From contig NZ_CP159833.1 of assembly GCF_047730175.1 (NCBI RefSeq), forward strand, positions 744,001 to 808,000: a DNA stretch of 64,000 nt. Direction: 5' to 3'. The position numbers and the translations under genes were made by a program. Under the pieces are notes generated by a model. That model did no database searches and was not told the DNA's origin. It was given only the letters and a program-made list of their open reading frames with translations. This document shows, in pieces, positions 1 through 8,617 of this stretch (position 1 is the first letter of the stretch; each line of letters begins with the position of its first letter). The stretch comes from Marifrigoribacter sp047730175. Lineage in GTDB: Bacteria > Bacteroidota > Bacteroidia > Flavobacteriales > Flavobacteriaceae.

Positions 1-1
1 T

Positions 2-208
2 TTAGCAACAGAAGGTGCTACAATGGCTGATGTTGTAGATGTAACCACTTTTTTAGTAAACATGAATGATTTTGCAGGTTACAATCAAGTTTATGGAACC
101 TTTTTCGATAAAGCAACAGGACCAACAAGAACTACAGTCGCTGTTCATCAATTACCGCATCCTAATTTAGTTGTTGAAATAAAAGCAATGGCTTATAAGC
201 CTAAATAG
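2..208 (+). CDS. RidA/YjgF-family protein, C-terminal part (gene starts before the window)
   Basis: The open frame is already running at base 2 and stops at 208, so only the last 68 residues are present. The visible part has the RidA-family C-terminal signature: a T-F-L-V-N-M-x-D-F strand/helix, Y-x-x-V-Y-G-x-F-F, then G-P-T-R-T-T-V and a final V-E-I-K-A-M-A. RidA proteins hydrolyse reactive enamine/imine intermediates; one branch (AmnD-like) deaminates 2-aminomuconate. The gene ends one base before an ALDH8A1-like aldehyde dehydrogenase, so it is probably cotranscribed with it and may be the 2-aminomuconate deaminase of a tryptophan/kynurenine pathway. The fold assignment is firm; the substrate is inferred from the neighbour. 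Confidence 0.85.
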   Translation, partial: LATEGATMADVVDVTTFLVNMNDFAGYNQVYGTFFDKATGPTRTTVAVHQLPHPNLVVEIKAMAYKPK

Positions 209-209
209 C

Positions 210-1658
210 ATGAAAAAAATCCTTAATTATATTGATGGCAACTATTGCGAACCTATTTCTGAAACATGGATCGATAATTACAATCCTTCTAATGGAGAAG
301 TATATTCTCAAATAGCTAATGCGAATGAACAGGATGTTGAAAAAGCATATGAAGCAGCTAAAAAAGCATTTCCTTCATGGTCCAATACAACTATTGAAGA
401 ACGAAGTAGAATCATGCTTCGTATTGCAACTTTAATTGAAGAAAATTTAGAAGAACTAGCCTATGCTGAATCATTAGATAATGGGAAACCATTAAGTTTA
501 GCTAAAGCAGTTGATATTCCTAGAGCCTCAAGTAATTTTAGGTTTTTCGGTAATGCAATCACCCAATTTGCAAGTGAAGCACATGAAAGTGTAGGATTAA
601 ACACCATGAATTTCACCCTTCGCCAACCTATTGGTGTTGTAGGTTGTATTTCTCCATGGAATCTTCCTTTGTATTTATTTACTTGGAAAATTGCTCCCGC
701 TATTGCAGCAGGAAATACCGTAGTTGCAAAACCAAGTGAAATCACTCCTATGACTGCTTTTATGTTGGGAGAAATATGTACGAAAGCTGGTTTACCTAAT
801 GGAGTTTTAAATATTGTACATGGTACCGGCCCTTCTGCAGGACAGGCAATCGTTGCTCATAAAAACATTAAAGCCATTTCTTTCACAGGAGGTACAATCA
901 CAGGTGAACACATTGCAAGGACCGCAGCTCCTATGTTTAAAAAGCTTTCTCTAGAATTAGGCGGAAAAAACCCCAACCTCATCTTTGCTGATTGCAATTA
1001 TGAAAAAATGTTAGCGGTTACATTAAAATCATCTTTTGCAAATCAAGGTCAGATCTGTTTATGTGGAAGTCGGATTTTTGTTGAAAGATCCATTTTTGAG
1101 AAATTTAAAAAAGATTTTGTTACTAAAGTCGCCCAATTAAAAGTAGGTAATCCATTCGATGAAAACACAAATATTGGCGCATTAGTTTCAAAACCACATA
1201 TGGAAAAAGTGCAATCTTATATTGAAATAGCTAAAGAAGAAGGTGGAATTGTTCTCACTGGAGGAAATCCAGTTGTAGTCAAAGGTTCTGAAAATGGGTA
1301 TTATTTAGAACCTACAGTAATTGAAGTATTTGATGATCAATGTCGTGTCAATCAGGAAGAGATATTTGGACCTGTTGTAACGTTAATGCCTTTTGATACA
1401 GAAGAAGAAGTCATTAATATGGCCAATGGAGTTGAGTACGGTTTATCTGCTACACTTTGGACTCAAAATTTAGATCGCACGATGCGAATTTCTAAAAAAA
1501 TTGAATCGGGCATTGTTTGGGTAAACACTTGGTTAAACAGAGATTTAAGAACTCCTTTTGGAGGGGTAAAAAATAGTGGCGTTGGTCGTGAAGGTGGTTT
1601 TGAAGCCCTTAAGTTTTTTACAGAACCTAAAAATATATGTATCACTTATTCTGAATAA
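210..1658 (+). CDS. Aldehyde dehydrogenase, probably 2-aminomuconate semialdehyde dehydrogenase (ALDH8A1-like)
   Basis: A complete NAD(P)-dependent aldehyde dehydrogenase of 482 residues, the usual length. The cofactor-side motif S-P-W-N-L-P-L-Y is followed by F-T-G-G, the general-base motif L-E-L-G-G-K-N-P (Glu249) and the nucleophile in N-Q-G-Q-I-C-L-C-G (Cys283). The stretch from P-W-N-L-P-L-Y-L-F-T-W-K-I-A-P to S-S-F-A-N-Q-G-Q-I-C-L-C follows the ALDH8A1/2-aminomuconate-semialdehyde dehydrogenase subgroup as I remember it. Together with the RidA gene one base upstream this points to oxidation of 2-aminomuconate semialdehyde in kynurenine or 2-aminophenol degradation. Family certain; the specific substrate is inference and a 2-hydroxymuconate semialdehyde enzyme is the main alternative. 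Confidence 0.9.
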   Translation: MKKILNYIDGNYCEPISETWIDNYNPSNGEVYSQIANANEQDVEKAYEAAKKAFPSWSNTTIEERSRIMLRIATLIEENLEELAYAESLDNGKPLSLAKAVDIPRASSNFRFFGNAITQFASEAHESVGLNTMNFTLRQPIGVVGCISPWNLPLYLFTWKIAPAIAAGNTVVAKPSEITPMTAFMLGEICTKAGLPNGVLNIVHGTGPSAGQAIVAHKNIKAISFTGGTITGEHIARTAAPMFKKLSLELGGKNPNLIFADCNYEKMLAVTLKSSFANQGQICLCGSRIFVERSIFEKFKKDFVTKVAQLKVGNPFDENTNIGALVSKPHMEKVQSYIEIAKEEGGIVLTGGNPVVVKGSENGYYLEPTVIEVFDDQCRVNQEEIFGPVVTLMPFDTEEEVINMANGVEYGLSATLWTQNLDRTMRISKKIESGIVWVNTWLNRDLRTPFGGVKNSGVGREGGFEALKFFTEPKNICITYSE

Positions 1659-1682
1659 AGAAACTTAAAACAAGTGATACAT
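1637..1682. terminator. Hairpin between converging genes
   Basis: A perfect 11-bp inverted repeat (ATGTATCACTT at 1637-1647, complement at 1672-1682) spans the stop codon of the aldehyde dehydrogenase and the space before the end of the minus-strand TonB receptor. On the minus strand the stem is followed by ATATATTTTT, so it best fits a terminator for the receptor operon; the plus-strand side lacks a clear T run. Confidence 0.5.
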
Positions 1683-1706
1683 TAAAGTTAAAAAATAGTA
1701 ACCAAC

Positions 1707-4403
1707 CTACAAATCATATTTAACCACTAACATTAGTATTCTTGGCAATACAAAATATTGACTTGTTGAATTGAACTGTTCATTAAAGCTATCATTATTT
1801 ATAAACTTGGTATCTAAAATATTCGTTGCCTGTAGTTTAAATTCCCAAGGGCTTTCTCCTTTTTTAAAATACAGATCAGCTCCAAGAAATGAATAATTAT
1901 TCTCTACGGTATTTGCTTTATCTGAATAATTATAAAGACTCCAATCGGCACTAAATGTAAAATGTTTCAAGAATTTTACATCTACAGTAGCAAAAGGTCG
2001 ATCTGTATAGAATATTTGTTCTGTATTTCCAGAGTTATAATCGTTAATAGTTCGATTATAGCCTATTTCAAAATTAGGCCAGTCTCTAAAGTTAGATTGT
2101 ATACTGGCTTTATAATTCTGGGTTAAACTTACACTTTCAGTGATCTCATTATTAATGGTATTATTGCTTTCACTATACGAAACATTTGCACTTAACCTAA
2201 GCTGCAGTTTTTTAAATCTTTTACTGAATCTTCCTGAAGCTGAAAATAATTCATCTGGAAAATTACTCGAAATATTATCTAAAGAACTTACTTGATTTAT
2301 TCCTTCAAAAGAGCTTATGCTTTTTAATGAATTGATTCGCTTTGTATAGTTTAAAGAAGCGTTTATATTGGTATAATTAAACATATTAAAACTGAAATAA
2401 TTTAAATTATACGAATGAGAAGTTGCATTTTCTAAGTCTCTATTTCCTTGAAACATTCGATTATAATTATTAAACACATAGGCTTCTGCATACTTATTTA
2501 TGTCTGTATATTCTGAAGAAATTGCATAATTAAATCGCAAACTTTCACTCTTTTTAAGATCTAGAATAACATTTAAATCGGGCAAAAGTGTCAAATCATC
2601 TTGACTTACTGAAGTTCCTAATTGTTCATTTTTTAAGTTATAATTATGCAACGTAAGCCCCGGAGTAAAGGTAAATTTACCTGCTTTTAATTTATAATGC
2701 ATTCCTAAAAATGTATCTGAAAACTGATACGTTACCTCATTATTTAAAATGTCTTCATTAAAAATAGAAGTTTCATTTGAATCTAATATTTGGAAAATTC
2801 CTGATTTAAATTTCTGATTGCTAAAGGTATTTCCTAAGGTGAAATTGATATTACTTTTATTATTGATTATATAATAATAATCAACCTTAGCATCAATTTT
2901 ATTCGTTCTAATGTTTTTATTTTGATTGATGTTATAACGCTCTTGTGAATCTTCTACCGGTAATATTCCTGAAAAGGGTATTAAATCTGTGATCGCATTA
3001 TAAAATGGATCTTCATCTTTCCACAAATGTTGTACTTGTCCTGCAAAAATATTCTTCTCGTTTAGCGTATAATAAAAATTCACGTTTTGATTGACAGATG
3101 AAGGTTTGTTTTCTTTATTTTCTGAAATGTTATTTGTTCCTACCTCTGTTAAAGAAAGGGTCTTATTATTTTCGGTCTGCTTTGCCGTTTTATAAAGCGC
3201 GTCATAATCTAATTGAAAATTAGAATTAGGTTTATAAACACCACTTAGCTTAAGCATTCCTAATTGTGATCTTTGATCTGTAATAGCATTTGTAGTTTCA
3301 GTACTTCCTAATACATAATTAGTAATAGAATTAGTTACTAAGTTTGTTTCGTTATCTGAAAGAATTGCAAATCCGCTTAGATCTAATTTTTTAGAAGCTT
3401 GCCAACTAAAGTTAGCAGCAACAAATTTTGAGTCAATTTTATTGGCTCTATTGTTTTGCATTAAAGCAAATCCTAAATCACTTTCATCTATAGAAAAATT
3501 GGTGCCACCACCACGATTAAAATTTCGAAAACCTCCCGTAAACTTAAAATAATCTCGAAAGGTAAAAGGTACTTCTCCTATATTATTAAAATCGGTTATT
3601 AAATTGATGCTATATTTCGGACTATAATAGAACAATTTTGGATGCACTAAATATTCGGTTTCATTATCAGCAATACCTATTCCGGCAGAAACTTCTCCAA
3701 ACCAAAAATTCTTTTTCCCGTCTTTTAATTTTATATTAATTGCAATATTATCTTGATCATTTCCAACCCCTCGCATTTGATCAACCTCATTATAATTTCT
3801 TAACACCTCAACCTTATCAATTGCATCAGCCGGTATATTTTGAGTTGCTAATTTTGAATCTCCATCAAAAAAATCTTTCCCTTCTACCATTATTTTTGAA
3901 ACTGTCTTTCCTTCTACTTCTATTTCTCCGTCTTCATTAATTTCTACGCCAGGAAGTTTCTTCATTACGTCTCCTAATTTTCGTTCGGTCCCATTTGTAA
4001 AAGAATCTGCATTATAAATAATTGTATCTCCCTTAACGGTAACTGGCATTTCATACACCAGTTCAACCCCCTCTAATTCTGAAGCTTTTGAATTCAATAC
4101 GAAATCTAAATTTAAATCATTTGAATCTTCCTGAACACTCACCTCTTTCTCTAAGGTTTCATATCCTAAAAAACTAGCTTTTAAAAGATAGGTGTTATTT
4201 GCGGGCACATTTAATTGAAACCTACCCTCATAGTTGGTAATCGCATATGATTCAATTTCACTAGAACTTTTAACAGTTGCAATAACATTGGCTAACTCTA
4301 GAGGGTTTCCAATACTGTCTTTTATAACTCCTCTAATTTTAATTTCTTGAGCTGTTATCGATATAGAAAATAAGAGCATAAATGCCCAAATCATTTTTTT
4401 CAT
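1707..4403 (-). CDS. TonB-dependent receptor-like outer-membrane protein with N-terminal CarboxypepD_reg-like domain
   Basis: 898 residues. It begins with a signal peptide ending near S-I-T-A-Q, then a CarboxypepD_reg-like beta-sandwich (about residues 21-105: I-K-I-R-G-V-I-K-D ... G-N-P-L-E-L-A-N-V), a plug-like region (about 115-230, with G-D-V-M-K-K-L-P-G-V-E-I and D-A-I-D-K-V-E-V-L-R), and a long barrel with many alternating Asn/Tyr/Phe strands. The substrate cannot be read from sequence. It is the last gene of a three-gene minus-strand set, 12 bp after a GLPGLI gene; GLPGLI proteins with receptors of this type are a recurrent Bacteroidota arrangement. The set is divergent from a sensor kinase/response regulator pair, which may control it. 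It ends in Y-D-L rather than an aromatic residue. Confidence 0.85.
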   Translation of the reverse strand: MKKMIWAFMLLFSISITAQEIKIRGVIKDSIGNPLELANVIATVKSSSEIESYAITNYEGRFQLNVPANNTYLLKASFLGYETLEKEVSVQEDSNDLNLDFVLNSKASELEGVELVYEMPVTVKGDTIIYNADSFTNGTERKLGDVMKKLPGVEINEDGEIEVEGKTVSKIMVEGKDFFDGDSKLATQNIPADAIDKVEVLRNYNEVDQMRGVGNDQDNIAINIKLKDGKKNFWFGEVSAGIGIADNETEYLVHPKLFYYSPKYSINLITDFNNIGEVPFTFRDYFKFTGGFRNFNRGGGTNFSIDESDLGFALMQNNRANKIDSKFVAANFSWQASKKLDLSGFAILSDNETNLVTNSITNYVLGSTETTNAITDQRSQLGMLKLSGVYKPNSNFQLDYDALYKTAKQTENNKTLSLTEVGTNNISENKENKPSSVNQNVNFYYTLNEKNIFAGQVQHLWKDEDPFYNAITDLIPFSGILPVEDSQERYNINQNKNIRTNKIDAKVDYYYIINNKSNINFTLGNTFSNQKFKSGIFQILDSNETSIFNEDILNNEVTYQFSDTFLGMHYKLKAGKFTFTPGLTLHNYNLKNEQLGTSVSQDDLTLLPDLNVILDLKKSESLRFNYAISSEYTDINKYAEAYVFNNYNRMFQGNRDLENATSHSYNLNYFSFNMFNYTNINASLNYTKRINSLKSISSFEGINQVSSLDNISSNFPDELFSASGRFSKRFKKLQLRLSANVSYSESNNTINNEITESVSLTQNYKASIQSNFRDWPNFEIGYNRTINDYNSGNTEQIFYTDRPFATVDVKFLKHFTFSADWSLYNYSDKANTVENNYSFLGADLYFKKGESPWEFKLQATNILDTKFINNDSFNEQFNSTSQYFVLPRILMLVVKYDL

Positions 4404-4415
4404 GTTTGTTGTTTT

Positions 4416-5303
4416 TTATGAACCGCCAAAACGTCTTCCTCCGCCTCTGAAATTTTCACGCATTTCGTCCGTTTTTTCTTTTACAATTTTATTGTATTCC
4501 TTTTTTGTTACTTCTTTCCCATTCGTTGGAACTTTGATAACTTCTCCTTCTTTTGGGTTTAATACTATTTTTGAACATAGAATAGTTGTTCTATATACAT
4601 TCAGTTCTAAAATCAACCCTGGTAATCCTGAATATTCTCCAGGACCATTTTGCACAGGAATCATTGGCGTATACCATGCAGTTACTATTACTTCCTTAGG
4701 CACTTCTATTTCAGTAATTGGGTTCTTATCTTTTATTGAATCATTCTTTACTTTTGATTCATCATTTGTCAATGAATCCTTTTTTTGATCATTGTTTCTA
4801 CCTCTTCTTCTTATCATACTTAGATCATTCGCATCAACTTTTTTAATAGCTGTTGCTTTAAAAACCACATATTGACCAATCTGTTTAGATTCTTTTTCAA
4901 GGGTCCATTCTAATTGAGGTATTGAATCATTAATTAAAAACTGTTTACCAAAAAGTTCTTGTTCTTGTATTAAAACTTGAGTTTTAATGTTTTTATATTG
5001 ATTCTCTGGTGAAAAACTGCCCATCATCATTCTAAAACCTCCACCTGAGTTACCCCTTGTTTCTAACTTTTCTTCTTCTTTATAAATAGATTCGCTGTTA
5101 TTAAAAGTTAAAATGTAGGTTTTCTCAAACATCCCTTTCATGCGTTCAGCAATCATTTTTTTTCTGCTTTCATCCATATCTCTTCCGCCAAACCCATCCA
5201 TATTGACCGTTGTTTTTGATTGATAATAAGCTTGACCACTTATGTTTTGAGCAATTGTTGTAATTGAAAATAAGAACAGGGAAAATAAAATAAAACGTTT
5301 CAT
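4416..5303 (-). CDS. GLPGLI family protein (copy 2, downstream)
   Basis: 295 residues with a signal peptide (cleavage near T-T-I-A-Q) and the family signature G-L-P-G-L-I-L-E about residues 228-235, preceded by A-W-Y-T-P and followed by I-V-L-N-P-K. These are the hallmarks of the Bacteroidota-specific GLPGLI family; its biochemical role is not established, but such proteins are exported and commonly sit beside receptor-type outer-membrane proteins, as here. It is a tandem paralogue of the next gene upstream (93 bp away) and ends 12 bp before the receptor. The middle (about residues 150-200) is a charged, low-complexity linker rich in Asn, Asp, Lys and Ser, which differs from the other copy. 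Confidence 0.9.
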   Translation of the reverse strand: MKRFILFSLFLFSITTIAQNISGQAYYQSKTTVNMDGFGGRDMDESRKKMIAERMKGMFEKTYILTFNNSESIYKEEEKLETRGNSGGGFRMMMGSFSPENQYKNIKTQVLIQEQELFGKQFLINDSIPQLEWTLEKESKQIGQYVVFKATAIKKVDANDLSMIRRRGRNNDQKKDSLTNDESKVKNDSIKDKNPITEIEVPKEVIVTAWYTPMIPVQNGPGEYSGLPGLILELNVYRTTILCSKIVLNPKEGEVIKVPTNGKEVTKKEYNKIVKEKTDEMRENFRGGGRRFGGS

Positions 5304-5396
5304 AAAATATATTTAAATTGAATACTGCTATAATGTAATTTATAACAATACTATTTGACTTATATTTTTACAAAAGGTTTAGTCTAACTTTAGAAG

Positions 5397-6230
5397 TTAT
5401 CCACCAATTCTTATTTCAATATTATTTCCATCATCTCTTCTGTTTGAATTCATACGTTCATTCATTTCTTTCATTTTCTTTTCCATAATAGCATCGTATT
5501 CTTTTTGATTCACTTTTCTACCTTTTTCAGGTTTTGAAATTGTTATTCCGTCTTTAGGGTTTAAAACTATTCTACTACACAAAATAGATTCATTACCAGC
5601 ACTAACCTCTAAAATAAGCCCCGGTAATCCATAATACATACTTGGACCTTGTTTTATGGGAATTTGCAAGGTATACCATGCTGTTACAGTTTGTTCAACT
5701 TCTGGGGTTTCTGTTTCTTCATCACTAGGTGGTCCCATTCTCTGTTCAGGAACCATTCGTTTATAGGTTGCTTTAAAACAAGTGTAATTACCAATGTTTT
5801 TGGTTTCTTTTTCAAAGGTCCATGCTGGTTGTTCTAAAGTGTCATTTATTAGAAATTGTTTGCTTAAAAGCTCATTCTGATTTAAAAAATAAGCATCCTT
5901 AGTATTTTTATATAATACATCACTATCTCCCGAACCTGCAACTACAATTTGCATTCCTCCATTACCCATACCGGTAGGTTTATCTAATTCTTTAACCTGT
6001 TTGTAAATAGATTCATCGTTATTGAAGTTTAAAGTGTACTCTCTTTCAAACTGTTTTTTAAGCATCGCCATCATTTGTTGATGCATTTCACCACTCATTT
6101 GAGTACTGTCCATTTGAATTTCCATTTTTCTTTGTGTTTTATAGGTTGCAATTCCATTAAATTCTTGTGCCGAAACAAGAGATGTAATTAGAAAAGTTAA
6201 AACTATTGTTAAATAAAGAAGTGCTTTCAT
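5397..6230 (-). CDS. GLPGLI family protein (copy 1, promoter-proximal)
   Basis: 277 residues. Signal peptide at the N-terminus (cleavage near L-V-S-A-Q), I-A-T-Y-K-T-Q-R-K start of the mature domain, L-N-F-N-N-D-E-S-I-Y-K segment shared with the downstream copy, and the family motif G-L-P-G-L-I-L-E near residue 212. The C-terminus is rich in Met, Glu and Asn. It is the first gene of the minus-strand set GLPGLI-GLPGLI-receptor and is divergent from the sensor kinase gene. The 212-bp space upstream holds an OmpR-type direct-repeat array and an inverted repeat, suggesting it is a target of the adjacent response regulator. Function beyond membership in the family is unknown. Confidence 0.9.
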   Translation of the reverse strand: MKALLYLTIVLTFLITSLVSAQEFNGIATYKTQRKMEIQMDSTQMSGEMHQQMMAMLKKQFEREYTLNFNNDESIYKQVKELDKPTGMGNGGMQIVVAGSGDSDVLYKNTKDAYFLNQNELLSKQFLINDTLEQPAWTFEKETKNIGNYTCFKATYKRMVPEQRMGPPSDEETETPEVEQTVTAWYTLQIPIKQGPSMYYGLPGLILEVSAGNESILCSRIVLNPKDGITISKPEKGRKVNQKEYDAIMEKKMKEMNERMNSNRRDDGNNIEIRIGG

Positions 6231-6286
6231 GTCTGTGTTTTTTAATTATTATCATGCAAATATTTAAAACATGAATCGATATTTGA

Positions 6287-6311
6287 GTTAATGAGTGTTA
6301 ACGTGTGTTAA
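6287..6311. promoter_or_regulatory. Triple GTTAA direct repeat at 10-bp phase, candidate response-regulator site
   Basis: GTTAA occurs at 6287-6291, 6297-6301 and 6307-6311, exactly one helical turn apart, with GTG preceding the second and third copies. OmpR/PhoB-type regulators typically bind tandem 5-7 bp half-sites with 10-11 bp periodicity. The site lies between the divergent GLPGLI and kinase genes. The binding protein is inferred from position. Confidence 0.5.
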
Positions 6312-6332
6312 GCAATTTGGTTACTAGCTACT

Positions 6333-6353
6333 TATGTCATTACATTTGACATA
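6333..6353. promoter_or_regulatory. Inverted repeat TATGTCA-N7-TGACATA in the divergent intergenic region
   Basis: Perfect 7-bp arms at 6333-6339 and 6347-6353, 90 bp before the kinase start. It could be an operator or an RNA hairpin; nothing in the sequence decides which regulator, if any, uses it. Confidence 0.35.
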
Positions 6354-6442
6354 TGAATCGAGCAAGTTAGAATGTTTGTCACTAATTGTTTTAACAAATA
6401 GTGAACTGCATGTGACCATTAATAAGTAATAAATTTAGACAC

Positions 6443-7918
6443 ATGAAAGAAAATAAATTCAGACGAATAATTTATTTTATTAGCCTTGTTATTGCTTTGA
6501 CACTATGTGTACAAGGATATTGGAGCTATAAAAATTATCAATCTGAAAAACAACAATTCATCAATGATGTACAAGCAAGTTTAGATGCAACTGTTGAAAA
6601 ATATTATACAAATCTTGCAAAACAAAATACACTTTCATTTATTTCAGATACAATTTCATCTAATGATCTAGGAAGTTGGGAATTAGAAATGGGACATCCT
6701 ATAGATTCCATGGAAGGAATCATTAACATTATAAAGATTGATGATACAACTGACTTAAAGAAATTTTCTTTTCTTACTTCTGATAAAAAAGACAGTCTTC
6801 AAATTAAAATAAAAGATAATTACTCTCATTTTTTAAGGAAAAGATTAGATTCAAATCAAAAGAAAATAGGCTCTTCCATAGAAATGCTTACTTCAAAAAT
6901 CATAGTATCTTTTTCTGAAGATTCACTTTCAATTCATAGTATCGATAGTATATTTCAAAAAGAATTAACTCGAAAAAATATTAATATAGCGTATGGACTT
7001 CACTATAAATCTCATTGGGGACTTGATCAAAAGTTAAGAGAAAATTTAATTGAAAATGCATCTCTTTCCGCAACTTCTTCATCTTCATTTATAGAAAGTA
7101 ATGGAAGTTTAAAAGTATACTTTGATGATATTACATTATTGGTGCTTAAAAGAAATATCATTAGTTTATTATTATCATTCCTATTAGTCTCCAGCATCGT
7201 ATTTTGTTTGTTATATCTTCTGAAAATAATTCAGAAACAAAAACAATTGGCAGCGATAAAGAATGATTTGATCAGTAATATTACACATGAGTTTAAAACT
7301 CCTTTAGCTACCATAAGTGTTGCTTTAGAAGGTATTCAACGTTTTAATGAAAGCAATAATCCTGAGAAAAGTAAAAAGTATGCTGAAATGTCTACTCAAG
7401 AAGTGAAAAAATTAACGCTAATGGTTGAAAAGCTTCTCGAAACTGCAACTTTAGACAGTGATTCACTAGCGCTAAATATTGAAGAAATAGATTTAGTTTC
7501 ATTACTTGAAAGAACTACTTCAATTTCAGATGAATTATTACATGGAAAGAAACTTCAATTTAATTCAGAACTTACTGAATGTTTGTATAAAGTTGATTCA
7601 TTTCATTTTGAAAATGCACTCAATAACTGCATCGATAATGCGCTAAAATATGGTGGAGATTCTATTGAGGTATTACTTCAGAAAAAAGAAAACAACATAC
7701 ATATTAGCATACATGATAATGGTAATGAACTTACCAAACCACAGGCAAATAAAATATTTGAGAAATTTTATAGAGTCCCAAAAGGTAATACCCACGATGT
7801 AAAAGGGTTTGGAATTGGACTTTATTATACCAAAAATATAATTGAGAAACATGAAGGTACCATCGCGGTTAATCTTCAAAAAGGGACCACAATTAATATC
7901 ACTCTGCCTAATGGATAA
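6443..7918 (+). CDS. Two-component sensor histidine kinase
   Basis: 491 residues. Two transmembrane helices (about 9-27 and 233-256) flank a periplasmic sensor region of roughly 205 residues. The cytoplasmic part has the HisKA H-box I-T-H-E-F-K-T-P (phospho-accepting His282), the N-box in N-A-L-N-N-C-I-D-N-A-L-K-Y-G, the G1 box H-D-N-G, an F-box F-E-K-F-Y-R and the G2 box G-F-G-I-G-L. No HAMP domain is evident. The sensor domain has no motif I recognise. It overlaps the response regulator by 8 bp, so the two are translationally coupled, and it is divergent from the GLPGLI-receptor set. It resembles RprX-type kinases of Bacteroidota in architecture. Confidence 0.93.
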   Translation: MKENKFRRIIYFISLVIALTLCVQGYWSYKNYQSEKQQFINDVQASLDATVEKYYTNLAKQNTLSFISDTISSNDLGSWELEMGHPIDSMEGIINIIKIDDTTDLKKFSFLTSDKKDSLQIKIKDNYSHFLRKRLDSNQKKIGSSIEMLTSKIIVSFSEDSLSIHSIDSIFQKELTRKNINIAYGLHYKSHWGLDQKLRENLIENASLSATSSSSFIESNGSLKVYFDDITLLVLKRNIISLLLSFLLVSSIVFCLLYLLKIIQKQKQLAAIKNDLISNITHEFKTPLATISVALEGIQRFNESNNPEKSKKYAEMSTQEVKKLTLMVEKLLETATLDSDSLALNIEEIDLVSLLERTTSISDELLHGKKLQFNSELTECLYKVDSFHFENALNNCIDNALKYGGDSIEVLLQKKENNIHISIHDNGNELTKPQANKIFEKFYRVPKGNTHDVKGFGIGLYYTKNIIEKHEGTIAVNLQKGTTINITLPNG

Positions 7919-8597
7919 GAAGATTTCTATTGTACTGGCTGAAGATGAACTTGCTCTAGGACAGATTATTAAAGAAAGTCTTGAAACGAGAGATTTTCAA
8001 GTAATACACTGTATAAATGGTGAAGAAGCATATCATGAGTTTCAAAAAAATCCTCCCGATATCCTAGTCTTAGATGTCATGATGCCAAAAAAAGACGGAT
8101 TTACATTAGCCAAAGAAATTAGGAAAGAAAATAATTCTATCCCTATTATATTTTTAACTGCAAAATCGCAAACACAAGATGTTGTTGAAGGTTTTTCTAT
8201 TGGCGGAAATGATTATTTAAAAAAACCATTTAGTATGGAAGAATTAATTGTTCGAATTAAATCCTTACTAAACAGGAATTTATTACAAAAAAGTACTGAA
8301 ATATTACCCATTGGCAAATACAGTTTCAATTTTCCTAAACAACAATTATTTTTCGAAAATAAAGAATCTCTAACATTGCTTACGCATAGAGAAGCACATC
8401 TGTTATTCCATTTATATCAAAGTAAAAACGAAGTATTAGGTAGGACCTATATATTGAATAAACTCTGGAATAACGATGATTTTTTTAGTGCTAGAAGTAT
8501 GGATGTTTTTATTTCTAAGCTTAGAAAAAAACTTAGCAATGACACTAATGTAACAATTGTAAACGTTAGAGGTTTTGGATACAAATTAATCTGTTAA
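7911..8597 (+). CDS. OmpR-family response regulator
   Basis: 228 residues. Receiver domain about 1-120 with acidic pocket A-E-D-E, phosphorylation site L-D-V-M-M-P (Asp55), the conserved Thr in F-L-T-A-K and Lys in L-K-K-P-F; then a winged-helix DNA-binding domain (about 132-228: L-T-H-R-E-A, S-A-R-S-M-D-V-F-I-S-K-L-R-K-K-L, R-G-F-G-Y-K-L). The ATG at 7911, which overlaps the kinase stop in ATGGATAA, gives the receiver its normal N-terminus (M-D-K-K-I-S-I-V-L); an earlier in-frame ATG at 7842 would add 23 unrelated residues inside the kinase gene. Probable targets are the GLPGLI-receptor operon next door, given the GTTAA repeats upstream of it. Confidence 0.93.
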   Translation: MDKKISIVLAEDELALGQIIKESLETRDFQVIHCINGEEAYHEFQKNPPDILVLDVMMPKKDGFTLAKEIRKENNSIPIIFLTAKSQTQDVVEGFSIGGNDYLKKPFSMEELIVRIKSLLNRNLLQKSTEILPIGKYSFNFPKQQLFFENKESLTLLTHREAHLLFHLYQSKNEVLGRTYILNKLWNNDDFFSARSMDVFISKLRKKLSNDTNVTIVNVRGFGYKLIC

Positions 8598-8617
8598 GGT
8601 TTTGTATCTTGTAATGC

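Noticed and set aside
4416..6230. Tandem GLPGLI genes as a recent duplication
   Set aside because: The two proteins share motifs but differ widely in their linkers and N-terminal halves, so the duplication is old.
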